DNA from: CAZQIC01 sp964593555
GTDB taxonomy: Bacteria; Bacteroidota; Bacteroidia; JAFLBG01
Length of the DNA stretch: 32,362 nucleotides
Reading direction: 5' to 3'
Assembly: GCA_964593555.1 (NCBI GenBank)
Contig: CAZQIC010000043.1
Coordinates: 1-32,362, forward strand
The translations under genes and the position numbers were made by a program. Under the pieces are notes generated by a model, which saw only the letters and a list, made by a program, of their open reading frames with translations, did no database searches and had not been told where the DNA came from. Shown piece after piece: positions 7,864 through 16,143 of the stretch; positions within the stretch are counted from its first letter, which is position 1, and every line of letters begins with the position of its first letter.

Positions 7864-10800
7864 ATGAGTTTTACTGTATATAGATCATCTGCCGGCTCAG
7901 GTAAAACCTTTACCCTTGTTAAGGAATATTTAAAAATTGCTTTACAGGATACGCAGCGCCCGCCCATACAGTATAAAAAAATACTGGCAATTACATTTAC
8001 CAATAAGGCGGCAGCCGAAATGAAGGAACGGGTAATAAAGGCCCTTAAAGAACTTTCTTCCGGGAACAGCACTTCTCCCTTATTGGAATTATTAAAAGAA
8101 GAAACAAAACTAAGCGCTGAGATATTACAATTAAGAGCAACGGAGATCCTTCAATCCATTTTGCATAACTATTCCGATTTTGCCATTGGCACCATTGATA
8201 GTTTTGTTCACCGTATTGTACGCACATTTGCCTTCGACCTAAAATTACCAGTAGCGTTTGATATAGAATTGGATGACAATGCCTTGCTGCAGCAAGCTAT
8301 TGAATTATTGTTGAATAAAATTGGCAGCGATAAAAAGCTGACAAAACTGTTGGTCGATTTTACGGAGAGTAAAACCGATGATGAAAAAAGCTGGCATATT
8401 GAAAAGGATCTTGCTGAATTTTCTAAGAACCTGTTAAAGGATGAAAACAGTTCATACCTGCAAAATCTGAAAAAACTTACCATTGATGATTTTAGCGCGG
8501 TAAAAAAACGCATCGAAAAACAAATTGATGATTACGAAAACTCTGTTAAAAAATTAGCAACGGAAGCTTTTGAATTGATCACAAAAAATAATTTAACTCC
8601 CACTGCATTTTTTCAAGGTGATCGTGGTATTTATGATTTCTTTAAAAAGTTGTCTACAGGGGATTACAATAAAGATGCCAATTCATATGTAACTGCCACC
8701 ATCAATGAAAACAAATGGACATCCGGCAAAGTATCAAAAGAGGATAAGGCAGTAATCGAAAATATAAAGGATACGTTAACGGAAAAATACAATGCCATCA
8801 AACAGTACACAGAGATAGAAAAGAAGAATTACATTTTACACACACTCATTTATAAAAATATTTATCCCCTTGCTGTTTTAAATGAGATTGAAAAAGTATT
8901 AGAGGAGTATAAAAAGGAGAATAGCATTTTACATATTTCGGAATTTAATAATATCATTTCCAAAATAGTACTCAACCAACCAATTCCCTTTATTTATGAG
9001 CGTTTAGGAGAAAAATATATTAACTATTTGATAGATGAATTCCAGGACACCTCTGTTTTGCAATGGCAAAATTTATTGCCTTTAATTGATAATTCACTGG
9101 CTACTTCTAATTTCAACATGATAGTCGGAGATGGAAAACAAGCCATTTACCGCTGGCGCGGCGGTGAAGTTGAACAATTTTCGCGCTTACCCGAAATTAT
9201 TTCCCATAAGGATAATGCTTTGGTAAGAGAAAGAGAAGCTACTTTAAAAAGAAATTACGAGGCTAAACAACTCAGCAATAATTTCAGGAGTAAACATGAA
9301 GTGGTTCAATTCAATAATCAGTTTTTTAATTCTATTTCACAGCGTCTCGATAGCGGACTGAAAAATATTTATGACTCACAGGAGCAAAATTCCAATCCAA
9401 ACAATACCGGTGGATTTATTTCTGTCGATTTTATTGAAGGAGAAAAACAAGAACGCGAAGAACAGAACAAACAAAAAATAATTGACACCATTACTACACT
9501 CAGAAGTGACGGTTTTGAATTAAAAGATATCGCTGTCATTTGCAGGTTCAACAAACAAGGAAACTTAATTGCGAATCACCTTTCACAAAATAATATTCCG
9601 GTTGTATCGTCGGAATCGTTATTGTTAAAATCATCTCGGTCGGTCAATTTTATGATGGCGGCGTTCAATTATATCAAAGATGAAAGCGATAAAATCGCAC
9701 AAGCTACCATACTTGCTTTCCTGATCAATGAAGGAAAAATAAGAGAGGAAAAAATATCATTATACATTACAGTTATTGGCATTGGCAGTTTTTCATTAGT
9801 AGCCATTCTGAAAAAAGAAGGATTTAACTTTGATCGCAATATTCTGAGCAGGCTCATGATCTATGAGGCAGCGGAAGAAATTACAAGGATATTCGGACTA
9901 AACACAAAAGATAAAATTGACGTACAGTTCTTCTTAGAAGAAGTTTTTAAATACGTAAGTAAGTACAACAACAGTCTTCATGATTTTATTGAGTGGTGGA
10001 ATAATGAAAAAAATCAACCTTCATTGGTGGTACCACAGGAAGTGAATGCGGTAAAGATCATTACCATTCATAAATCAAAGGGACTTGAATATCCGGCGGT
10101 TATCTTTCCATTCGCCGACTGGAACATAAAAAAAGAGAAGGACAATATCTGGGTTGATCTTGAAGACAATACAATTGGCTTAGGCTCAACCATTCTTCCG
10201 ATGCAAAACAAACTCAATGAAACTATTTACGCAGATAAATTCAAGGAAGAAGAAAATAAATCCTTGCTCGATAGTATTAACCTGCTTTATGTAGCAATGA
10301 CTAGGGCTGAAGAAAGAATGTATATTTTAACAGGAGGTTTAAAAAGCAAAGCGTCGGACAAATTCAATAGCACCACTGATATTTTTAATTTTTATTTTGA
10401 CACGACACAAAATAAACAGAACGGGACAACTCATTATGAGTTTGGAGCAAGGATTAAACATGTTACCCGTAAGAAAAGTAATTCCGGAATGTACGAACTG
10501 AAAGATATCAATTCAAATAACTGGGAAAAAAGGATAAGTATCCGAAAAAGCTCATGGGGCAAGGGTTTGGAAGAGGAAACAACGGCCCGGTTAAGAGGAA
10601 CATTTTACCATTTGGCCTTGGAAAAAGTTGGCACAAAAAATGATATCAATGATGTTGTGAATAAGCTTTACCTGGAAGGTTTGTTAAATAACGAAGAGAA
10701 GGCGGAAATGACAAATAAGATCAACAGCCTGTTAAGCCAGAGTGATATTAAAAAATTATTTGAGACCGATCATGAAGTAAAAACAGAAAGTGAGATCATA

Positions 10801-11007
10801 TTGCCTGGCGGTGCTACTTATCGCCCGGATAGGGTTTTAATAAAAAATAATTATGCCATCATTGTAGATTTTAAAACAGGGATAACAAACAAGGATCATG
10901 AAAAGCAATTGAGTGATTACCAGGAAGCTTTAATAAAAATGGGTTATTCAAACGTTGAAAAGTACCTTTTATACATTGATGCGGAAAAGCTTGAAAAATT
11001 GCCCTGA
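7864..11007 (+). CDS. UvrD/AddA-like helicase with C-terminal PD-(D/E)XK nuclease
   Basis: A 1047-residue superfamily 1A helicase-nuclease of the AddA/RecB type, which processes double-strand breaks. Walker A is SSAGSGKT (8-15), motif Ia ITFTNKAAAEM (43-53), motif Ib GTIDSF (109-114), motif II DEFQDT (391-396), motif III GDGKQAIYRWRGG (422-434), motif IV NNFRSK (472-477), motif V KIITIHKSKGLEYP (731-744) and motif VI LLYVAMTRAEER (807-818). The C-terminus has the nuclease core: Asp989 in YRPDR, Asp1002 and Lys1004 in VDFKTG, then the QLSDYQEAL helix. The partner (AddB-like PD-(D/E)XK protein) often found alongside is not next to it here. The ATG at 7864 is followed directly by the Walker region, so the start is secure. 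Confidence 0.92.
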   Translation: MSFTVYRSSAGSGKTFTLVKEYLKIALQDTQRPPIQYKKILAITFTNKAAAEMKERVIKALKELSSGNSTSPLLELLKEETKLSAEILQLRATEILQSILHNYSDFAIGTIDSFVHRIVRTFAFDLKLPVAFDIELDDNALLQQAIELLLNKIGSDKKLTKLLVDFTESKTDDEKSWHIEKDLAEFSKNLLKDENSSYLQNLKKLTIDDFSAVKKRIEKQIDDYENSVKKLATEAFELITKNNLTPTAFFQGDRGIYDFFKKLSTGDYNKDANSYVTATINENKWTSGKVSKEDKAVIENIKDTLTEKYNAIKQYTEIEKKNYILHTLIYKNIYPLAVLNEIEKVLEEYKKENSILHISEFNNIISKIVLNQPIPFIYERLGEKYINYLIDEFQDTSVLQWQNLLPLIDNSLATSNFNMIVGDGKQAIYRWRGGEVEQFSRLPEIISHKDNALVREREATLKRNYEAKQLSNNFRSKHEVVQFNNQFFNSISQRLDSGLKNIYDSQEQNSNPNNTGGFISVDFIEGEKQEREEQNKQKIIDTITTLRSDGFELKDIAVICRFNKQGNLIANHLSQNNIPVVSSESLLLKSSRSVNFMMAAFNYIKDESDKIAQATILAFLINEGKIREEKISLYITVIGIGSFSLVAILKKEGFNFDRNILSRLMIYEAAEEITRIFGLNTKDKIDVQFFLEEVFKYVSKYNNSLHDFIEWWNNEKNQPSLVVPQEVNAVKIITIHKSKGLEYPAVIFPFADWNIKKEKDNIWVDLEDNTIGLGSTILPMQNKLNETIYADKFKEEENKSLLDSINLLYVAMTRAEERMYILTGGLKSKASDKFNSTTDIFNFYFDTTQNKQNGTTHYEFGARIKHVTRKKSNSGMYELKDINSNNWEKRISIRKSSWGKGLEEETTARLRGTFYHLALEKVGTKNDINDVVNKLYLEGLLNNEEKAEMTNKINSLLSQSDIKKLFETDHEVKTESEIILPGGATYRPDRVLIKNNYAIIVDFKTGITNKDHEKQLSDYQEALIKMGYSNVEKYLLYIDAEKLEKLP

Positions 11008-11100
11008 TCCACCTGTCAGACCGGTTATCCGCTTATCATTTTAATTGATTTCAAAAGAAAAGATTATAGTATCTTAGATATAGTGTTTAAAATGAAGCTC

Positions 11101-11197
11101 CGTCATTGCGAAGGAAGAATCCCGATAGCTATCGGGAAAGCAATCTCAAACAGATTGCTTCGCTCATCCGCGAATTGCGGATTCACTCGCAATGACG
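11101..11197. repeat. Composite palindromic intergenic element (CGTCATTGCGA ends)
   Basis: The outer arms CGTCATTGCGA (11101-11111) and TCGCAATGACG (11187-11197) are exact inverted repeats. Between them lie three more hairpins: the 16-bp palindrome CCCGATAGCTATCGGG (11121-11136), AAGCAATCT/AGATTGCTT (11138-11146/11152-11160) and ATCCGC/GCGGAT (11166-11171/11177-11182). No coding capacity is seen. The layout fits a small non-autonomous, REP/MITE-like repeat of a type frequent between Bacteroidota genes. It ends 24 bp before the M13 peptidase start, so it may lie in that gene's 5' leader. Confidence 0.8.
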
Positions 11198-11220
11198 AAA
11201 CCTAAAAATAAATCAGAAAA

Positions 11221-13257
11221 ATGAACAAACTAATTTTTGCATCCATCGCACTCACAGGAGCCATACTTATTTCTTGGAAAACAATGACAGATAAAAAAAC
11301 CTATAAAGCTATAGACTTAAGCAATTTTAACACCAAGTCAAAACCGGGTGATAATTTTTATGACTATGTGAACGGGAATTGGTTAAAGAAAAATCCAATA
11401 CCAGCTTCAGAAACAGGCTGGGGCAGTTTTAAAGAAATTCGGGAGAGCAATATTAATAACCTTAAAGTTATCCTTGATGATGCCACAAAAGCTAATGCTG
11501 CTAAAGGAAGCATCACGCAAAAAATAGGTGATTTTTATTTTTCTGCTCTGGACTCTGCAAATATTGAAGCGCAGGGTATAAAACCAATACAATCTGAATT
11601 TGACAAGATCGCAGCAATGAAAACACTTGCTGACCTTCCTTCTACGCTATCACATTTGCATTACGTAGGTATTGATGGGTTATTTAACCTTGGCATTTCA
11701 CCGGATGCAAAGAATAGTACAAGGAACATCATTCAAATGTACCAGGGCGGATTGAGCTTGCCTGACAAAGATTACTATTTAAAGGACGACAGTAAATTCA
11801 CCAACATTCGTATATCATATCAACTACACATAAAAAAAATGTTTGTGTTATTGGGTGATGATGAAAAAATTGCGGGAAGTAATTCAATTGCTGTATTATC
11901 AATTGAGAATGATCTTGCTAAACTTTGCCGCAGCAGATCTGACTTAAGAAACAGCGAAGCCAATTACAATTTAAAAACTTATGCTGAAGTAAAAGCTCTT
12001 ACACCAGATTTTAACTGGGATAATTACTTTTCAGTAATGGGCATTAAAGATCTTAAAGAAGCAAATGTTGGTCAGCCTGAATTTTACAGCGGTATGAATA
12101 CTGTTTTGAAAAAACACAAAATTGATGATTGGAAAACATATTTACGCTGGAACCTGATCAACCAGACAGCGCATTTGGTTGGTGAAAAATACAACAAAGA
12201 GCATTTCGCATTTTTTGGAACAACATTATCGGGATCAAAAGAAATGCGCCCACGTTGGAAACGTGCGCTGGATGCTACCGACAGGGCATTGGGTGAAGCG
12301 CTTGGACAAGCATATGCTGAAAAACATTTTACTGCTGAATCCAAACAAAAAGTAAATACGATGATCGATAATCTTGTTGCCGCATATAGAGACAGGATCA
12401 CAACAAGACCATGGATGAGTGAGGAGACAAAGAAAAAGGCATTGGAAAAATTAAATGCCATCTCCAGGAAAATTGGTTATCCAGATAAATGGATGGATTA
12501 TACCAAACTTGACATCACAAGAGATTCGTATGTAATGAACCAGATAAATGCGAACATTTTCCTTTCTGATTATGTGATAGGCCAGCTCAACAAACCGGTT
12601 GACAAAACACGCTGGGGTATGACACCGCCTACTGTAAATGCTTATTACAGTTCATCAATAAACGAGATTGTTTTCCCTGCGGGAATTTTACAGCCTCCAT
12701 TTTATAATGCCGATGCGGATGATGCTGTGAATTACGGGTCGATGGGTTCTATTATTGGTCATGAGTTAACACATGGCTTTGATGACGAAGGAAGCAAATT
12801 CGACGCAGTAGGAAATATGCAGGATTGGTGGACACCAACCGATAAAGAAAATTTTCAAAAGAAAACACAGCAATTGGTTGATCAATATGACGGATACCAA
12901 GTATTGGATTCCGTTCACGTAAATGGTAAGCTTACACTCGGTGAAAACATCGCGGATCTCGGAGGCATTACTCTCTCCTATTATGCTTTTAAAAAGTCAT
13001 TGGAAGGAAAACCTGCTCCTGCAAAAATTGATGGTTTTACGGCAGAACAACGTTTCTTTATTTCATGGGCACAGGCATGGAGAAATGAGATGCAACCGGA
13101 ATCAAGACGTAACCAGATCATGACTGATCCACATTCACCGGGAGAATTCAGGGCAAATGGACCAGTATCAAACATGCAGGAATTCTATGATGCCTTTGCT
13201 ATTAAACCGGGTGCGAAACTGTACAAACCAGAGAATGAGAGAATAAATATCTGGTAA
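11221..13257 (+). CDS. M13 family zinc metallopeptidase (neprilysin/PepO-like)
   Basis: A 678-residue M13 endopeptidase that hydrolyses oligopeptides. The N-terminus has an uncleaved-anchor or signal-like hydrophobic segment (residues ~3-19). The M13 N-terminal lobe begins with KPGDNFYDYVNGNWL (41-55). The substrate-edge strand NAYYSSSINEIVFPAG is at 473-488, and the zinc site HELTH at 514-518 (His514, Glu515, His518). The third ligand Glu575 and the supporting Asp579 lie in GENIADLGG. The ending, KPENERINIW, is the family's usual aromatic C-terminus, so the gene is full length. It stands alone between two palindromic repeat elements (11101-11197 and 13293-13408). It is likely exported and may act with the other exported peptidases of the window. 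Confidence 0.95.
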   Translation: MNKLIFASIALTGAILISWKTMTDKKTYKAIDLSNFNTKSKPGDNFYDYVNGNWLKKNPIPASETGWGSFKEIRESNINNLKVILDDATKANAAKGSITQKIGDFYFSALDSANIEAQGIKPIQSEFDKIAAMKTLADLPSTLSHLHYVGIDGLFNLGISPDAKNSTRNIIQMYQGGLSLPDKDYYLKDDSKFTNIRISYQLHIKKMFVLLGDDEKIAGSNSIAVLSIENDLAKLCRSRSDLRNSEANYNLKTYAEVKALTPDFNWDNYFSVMGIKDLKEANVGQPEFYSGMNTVLKKHKIDDWKTYLRWNLINQTAHLVGEKYNKEHFAFFGTTLSGSKEMRPRWKRALDATDRALGEALGQAYAEKHFTAESKQKVNTMIDNLVAAYRDRITTRPWMSEETKKKALEKLNAISRKIGYPDKWMDYTKLDITRDSYVMNQINANIFLSDYVIGQLNKPVDKTRWGMTPPTVNAYYSSSINEIVFPAGILQPPFYNADADDAVNYGSMGSIIGHELTHGFDDEGSKFDAVGNMQDWWTPTDKENFQKKTQQLVDQYDGYQVLDSVHVNGKLTLGENIADLGGITLSYYAFKKSLEGKPAPAKIDGFTAEQRFFISWAQAWRNEMQPESRRNQIMTDPHSPGEFRANGPVSNMQEFYDAFAIKPGAKLYKPENERINIW

Positions 13258-13292
13258 TATTACTTGTCAATCGAGTATCTTGCTTTTGCGGG

Positions 13293-13408
13293 AGTATCGA
13301 GATAAGATAAGCTTTCACACGTTCTCGATACTTTCCATCCAGAACAATCGGGATGGAAAATTCGAACTGACAGCGCGTGGTGGTCATATTGAGCCTGTCG
13401 AAATATGA
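13293..13408. repeat. Three-hairpin intergenic element
   Basis: Three successive inverted repeats: AGTATCGAGA/TCTCGATACT (13293-13302/13323-13332), TTTCCATCC/GGATGGAAA (13332-13340/13351-13359) and TCATATT/AATATGA (13384-13390/13402-13408). The last encloses GAGCCTGTCG, the same core as the repeat at 5534-5603. The second hairpin could also act as the terminator of the M13 gene. The rest of the gap between 13258 and 13499 holds no gene that I can support. Confidence 0.65.
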
Positions 13409-13463
13409 GTGCAAGCCCTCCCTTCATACATATTTACGTTTAAGATTTACACCTCTTTTATTC

Positions 13464-13494
13464 TTGCTTTGCAATTTTGTTTACACTATTTTTA
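13464..13494 (+). promoter_or_regulatory. Candidate promoter TTG-N20-TATTTTTA
   Basis: TTG at 13464-13466 and TATTTTTA at 13487-13494 are separated by 20 bp, and the ATG of the next gene lies 5 bp further on. The spacing equals that of the better promoter at 21840-21870. The last base departs from TAnnTTTG. Confidence 0.4.
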
Positions 13495-13499
13495 ATCTG

Positions 13500-14075
13500 A
13501 TGCGGAGGCTCATACTAATTTCCTTGTTTTCTTTTTCTTTTGCTTACGGACAACAAGATACCAGTTGCATTAAATCATTATTCATTGACAGACCTCTTGT
13601 AAAATGTGATAGCCAAGTCATTTTAACAAATCACATTTCAACTATTAAGCTTTATTACCGTTTAGTTGACGATAGTATTCCTAATAAAATTTATTTGGGT
13701 AAGTGGGTAATTGTTATTAAAGAGAATAAAATAAAATCGACGAGTTGGGTAGTGGGCTTAATCCCAAATTCTACAATGCTTTATGGCTGTGATACGCGAA
13801 CAAAATTAGAAACCAAGAAGAATAGTATAATTGAAACTACCGGTGACTCGAAAGATGGATTTCAATTTACACATCTTCTAAATAAATATGGACAAATTTA
13901 TACGACAGAAATAAAACACATTGGAAAACTACGATTTGAAACCCGATATGCTTTTAAAAAAATAGATTATAAATATGATGGAGACTTTTTGGTTGAATCT
14001 AATTACTTCTTCACAGGCATAATCGATGAAAAATACGACCCGCTATTACGACTTTTTTTTGAATATGAAAAATGA
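13500..14075 (+). CDS. Exported protein of unknown function
   Basis: I do not recognise this 191-residue protein. Starting at the ATG at 13500, it has a clear signal peptide (MRRLILISLFSFSFAYGQQ), followed by about 170 residues rich in short strands and lysine/tyrosine, with three cysteines (DTSCIK, VKCDS, YGCDTR) that could form a disulfide. The reading frame extends 41 codons upstream, but those codons run through the palindromic repeat and would hide the signal sequence, so the inner ATG is preferred. It is the first of three closely packed genes (10 bp to the next). Base use looks more AT-rich than in the peptidase before it, a possible sign of separate origin. Confidence 0.65.
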   Translation: MRRLILISLFSFSFAYGQQDTSCIKSLFIDRPLVKCDSQVILTNHISTIKLYYRLVDDSIPNKIYLGKWVIVIKENKIKSTSWVVGLIPNSTMLYGCDTRTKLETKKNSIIETTGDSKDGFQFTHLLNKYGQIYTTEIKHIGKLRFETRYAFKKIDYKYDGDFLVESNYFFTGIIDEKYDPLLRLFFEYEK

Positions 14076-14085
14076 AATACACATT

Positions 14086-14592
14086 ATGAATATAAAAACA
14101 TTATTGGCAATTTTATTGATCATTAACACCTCTTTTATATTCGCTCAAAATGAAAAACCCAAAAGAGAAGGATATATTCTAAAACTTCCTGTTGATGGTG
14201 AGCAATTTTACGAGCAGAAAGTAGAAAGCACACCTTATTTCGTAAAAGAGAATGTGCTGCAGATTTATCCCGGAGAAAAATTATTTATTGAAATTGAATC
14301 AACTAAAAATGAAATCACTTCCATGAAAGTGGTGAAGGAAAATATTAATCCTGATAAAACTGTCGAAATGGAATTCAATCAGGAAACGAAGGATAAAAAG
14401 AATAAAATGATGATGCTGAAAATTATTAATCCGTTTAATAAAGACTTAGAATACAAAGCAATGATGTTTATTCTAGGACACAAGAACTGGATAAACACCG
14501 ATGTTTTTCCTGTTAAAGCAAATCTTACAGGATACGAAACATGGAACGATGTGATAATAACACTTGTTCTATCCGACTGGAAATTGAAATGA
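14086..14592 (+). CDS. Exported protein of unknown function
   Basis: A 168-residue protein with a signal peptide (MNIKTLLAILLIINTSFIFAQ). The mature part is probably all-beta (PVDGEQFYEQKVESTPYFVK, later LQIYPGEKLFIEIES), resembling small Ig-like or chaperone-type exported domains, but I recognise no family. The reading frame extends 20 codons upstream inside the preceding gene; the ATG at 14086 puts the signal peptide at the N-terminus. Its last bases overlap the next start as ATGA (14589-14592), which implies translational coupling with the membrane protein downstream. Confidence 0.65.
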   Translation: MNIKTLLAILLIINTSFIFAQNEKPKREGYILKLPVDGEQFYEQKVESTPYFVKENVLQIYPGEKLFIEIESTKNEITSMKVVKENINPDKTVEMEFNQETKDKKNKMMMLKIINPFNKDLEYKAMMFILGHKNWINTDVFPVKANLTGYETWNDVIITLVLSDWKLK

Positions 14593-14915
14593 TGGTAGAT
14601 AATTCGGAAATTTCAAAAGATCCAATAGTTGCATTCGTTGAAAAGTGGTGGCTGATTACTTTGATTAACGCTCCTCAATTATTACTCTCATTTAAAATCA
14701 CGTCTGACATTATTAGTCCTCCCGCAGATATGGGAATGTGCGGAACAGGATTTATAGCATTAGCATTTGGACAGATTCTTTTCGCAATTATCGCGTTCAT
14801 CGTTTCCTTTTTAAAGATGTTCCTCAGCAAAACATATACTTTAAAGAATAAAATAATTATTGCACTTATAATATTTATACCATCCAGCGTTCCGGGTTAT
14901 ATACTATTTTTTTAA
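14589..14915 (+). CDS. Small membrane protein of unknown function
   Basis: A 108-residue protein beginning MMVDNSEISKDPI, with three hydrophobic segments (approximately WWLITLINAPQLLLSF, GFIALAFGQILFAIIAFIVS and KIIIALIIFIPSSVPGYILFF), so it is an integral membrane protein. Its start codon overlaps the previous stop (ATGA). An earlier in-frame start at 14541 would lie inside the upstream gene and place a polar stretch before the same sequence. No family is recognised. Context suggests that it works with the exported protein encoded just before it. Confidence 0.6.
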   Translation: MMVDNSEISKDPIVAFVEKWWLITLINAPQLLLSFKITSDIISPPADMGMCGTGFIALAFGQILFAIIAFIVSFLKMFLSKTYTLKNKIIIALIIFIPSSVPGYILFF

Positions 14916-14938
14916 ACGTTAAACCGTTCTTCTGCTTG

Positions 14939-14987
14939 CAAACCCTTTACCCAACTCCAAACTTTGAACATTAAACTACGAACTTTG
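14939..14987. repeat. Degenerate heptanucleotide array (AACTTTG-like units)
   Basis: Seven consecutive 7-bp units can be laid out. The five from 14953 all begin AAC, two of them are exactly AACTTTG (14960-14966 and 14981-14987), and the two leftmost are more degenerate. The array fills the gap between the convergent genes ending at 14915 and 14994. It is the same period as the array inside valS (26399-26440). Two similar units, AACTTTA and AACTTTC, occur at 30313-30326. Confidence 0.6.
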
Positions 14988-14993
14988 AAATAA

Positions 14994-15860
14994 TTAAGAG
15001 TCCAATCTGAACTTCTTCTCCCCTATAAAACCATCTTTGGAATAAACGCGTACAAAAAAATCACCCGCACCAAGATCAATACTACTCACCCCTACATCGC
15101 GTTTTAATATTCCTTTAGCAGTTAATTGTTTTGTGGCAACCACTTTTACCGTATGGTTATTCACATCCTGGATCATGATCCATACCAGCGATTCTTTTTC
15201 TATAGGTATTTCAATCGCAATTTGCTGCTCGTAAACTTTACCGTTATTTTTTAATGACCGTACAATAGCCCTTTCAACATCTGCTTTGGCAATGCCCCTC
15301 AGATCACCAACATAACGTATCAATGCAATAGAAGAAGTATCACCTGTATTAATATCATCTATGTCGTATTTGTCGCTTACGCTCCAAATAGCGCGCTGTA
15401 CGCCATATCCTTGTATTTTATGATCTCGGATAAAACGTGCGAGTTTTATTAAACTTTCTTTTGCCGGTTTTCTTATTACATATACTTGATCAATCATAGG
15501 AGCGCCGTCATGCGCCTCGCAGCAATAACCGTTGGCATATTCTGTTTTTTGTTTCTTTGGTCCAAGGTCCACCATTATATCTTCGGTAATGATCATGTTT
15601 TGCCGGCTCGTATCTTTTGGTGTAAACATAGTGCCACATGGCACTTCTATTTTCAAATCACTGTTGGTAAGATTTTGTAATACCATTCGGAGATTATAAC
15701 CATGTCTGCTACTTACGCTCTCCGAGTTCTCCATGCCATGCCATTTTATTTTCACATCAACTAATTTTTGTTTTATCGCGTCACGAATGTTTACCGCTTT
15801 GGTGTTGCTGTACATAAGTAAGCCAATGACCAATAATGAGGAGATGTTTCTTTTTTGCAT
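14994..15860 (-). CDS. Exported protein of unknown function, probably all-beta
   Basis: A 288-residue exported protein; the signal peptide is MQKRNISSLLVIGLLMYSNTKA. The N-terminal half has the pattern GYNLRMVLQNLTNSDLKIEV, then PCGTMF, and ANGYCCEAHDGAP with adjacent cysteines (~110-122). A helical middle contains the phrase AIWSVSDKYDIDD (~157-169). The C-terminal ~90 residues look like a beta-sandwich ending GEKKFRLDS. The combination of a PxGTxF strand, a YCC motif and an AIWxVSD helix suggests a definite uncharacterised family, but I cannot name it. It is divergent from the PrsW gene. Confidence 0.7.
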   Translation of the reverse strand: MQKRNISSLLVIGLLMYSNTKAVNIRDAIKQKLVDVKIKWHGMENSESVSSRHGYNLRMVLQNLTNSDLKIEVPCGTMFTPKDTSRQNMIITEDIMVDLGPKKQKTEYANGYCCEAHDGAPMIDQVYVIRKPAKESLIKLARFIRDHKIQGYGVQRAIWSVSDKYDIDDINTGDTSSIALIRYVGDLRGIAKADVERAIVRSLKNNGKVYEQQIAIEIPIEKESLVWIMIQDVNNHTVKVVATKQLTAKGILKRDVGVSSIDLGAGDFFVRVYSKDGFIGEKKFRLDS

Positions 15861-15931
15861 GTGACAAGTTTTTGAGTGTTTATAAAAGCAATCCTGGTGA
15901 ATTCTCTAAAAAAAACAAAAAATCTTTTACC

Positions 15932-15957
15932 GCCCGATAACCGCTATGGTTATGGGC
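15932..15957. promoter_or_regulatory. Bulged inverted repeat in a divergent intergenic region
   Basis: GCCCGATAACC (15932-15942) pairs with GGTTATGGGC (15948-15957) over ten base pairs with one bulged G and a 5-nt loop, flanked by A-rich runs. It lies in the 283-bp gap between the divergent genes at 15860 (-) and 16144 (+), where no coding frame convinces me. It could be an operator, a leader hairpin or a stray terminator. Confidence 0.35.
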
Positions 15958-16143
15958 AAAAAACGAAAAAACAATTCCATTGCGCAAACCTCTACAATGC
16001 TCGCACAAATTGTTCTTACGTATTGCTACGTTTTACTCGTAAAAATCTTGAAACAGGTTTCTTATAACGTTTGAGATAAGAAAAGGTTACAAAAAAATTA
16101 TAATTAATTCTTTTATTACATTTATACCATACTCATAAGCAAA

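Noticed and set aside
15876..16067. 63-aa reading frame between the divergent genes
   Set aside because: It crosses the inverted repeat at 15932-15957, has no convincing start or composition, and resembles no protein that I know.
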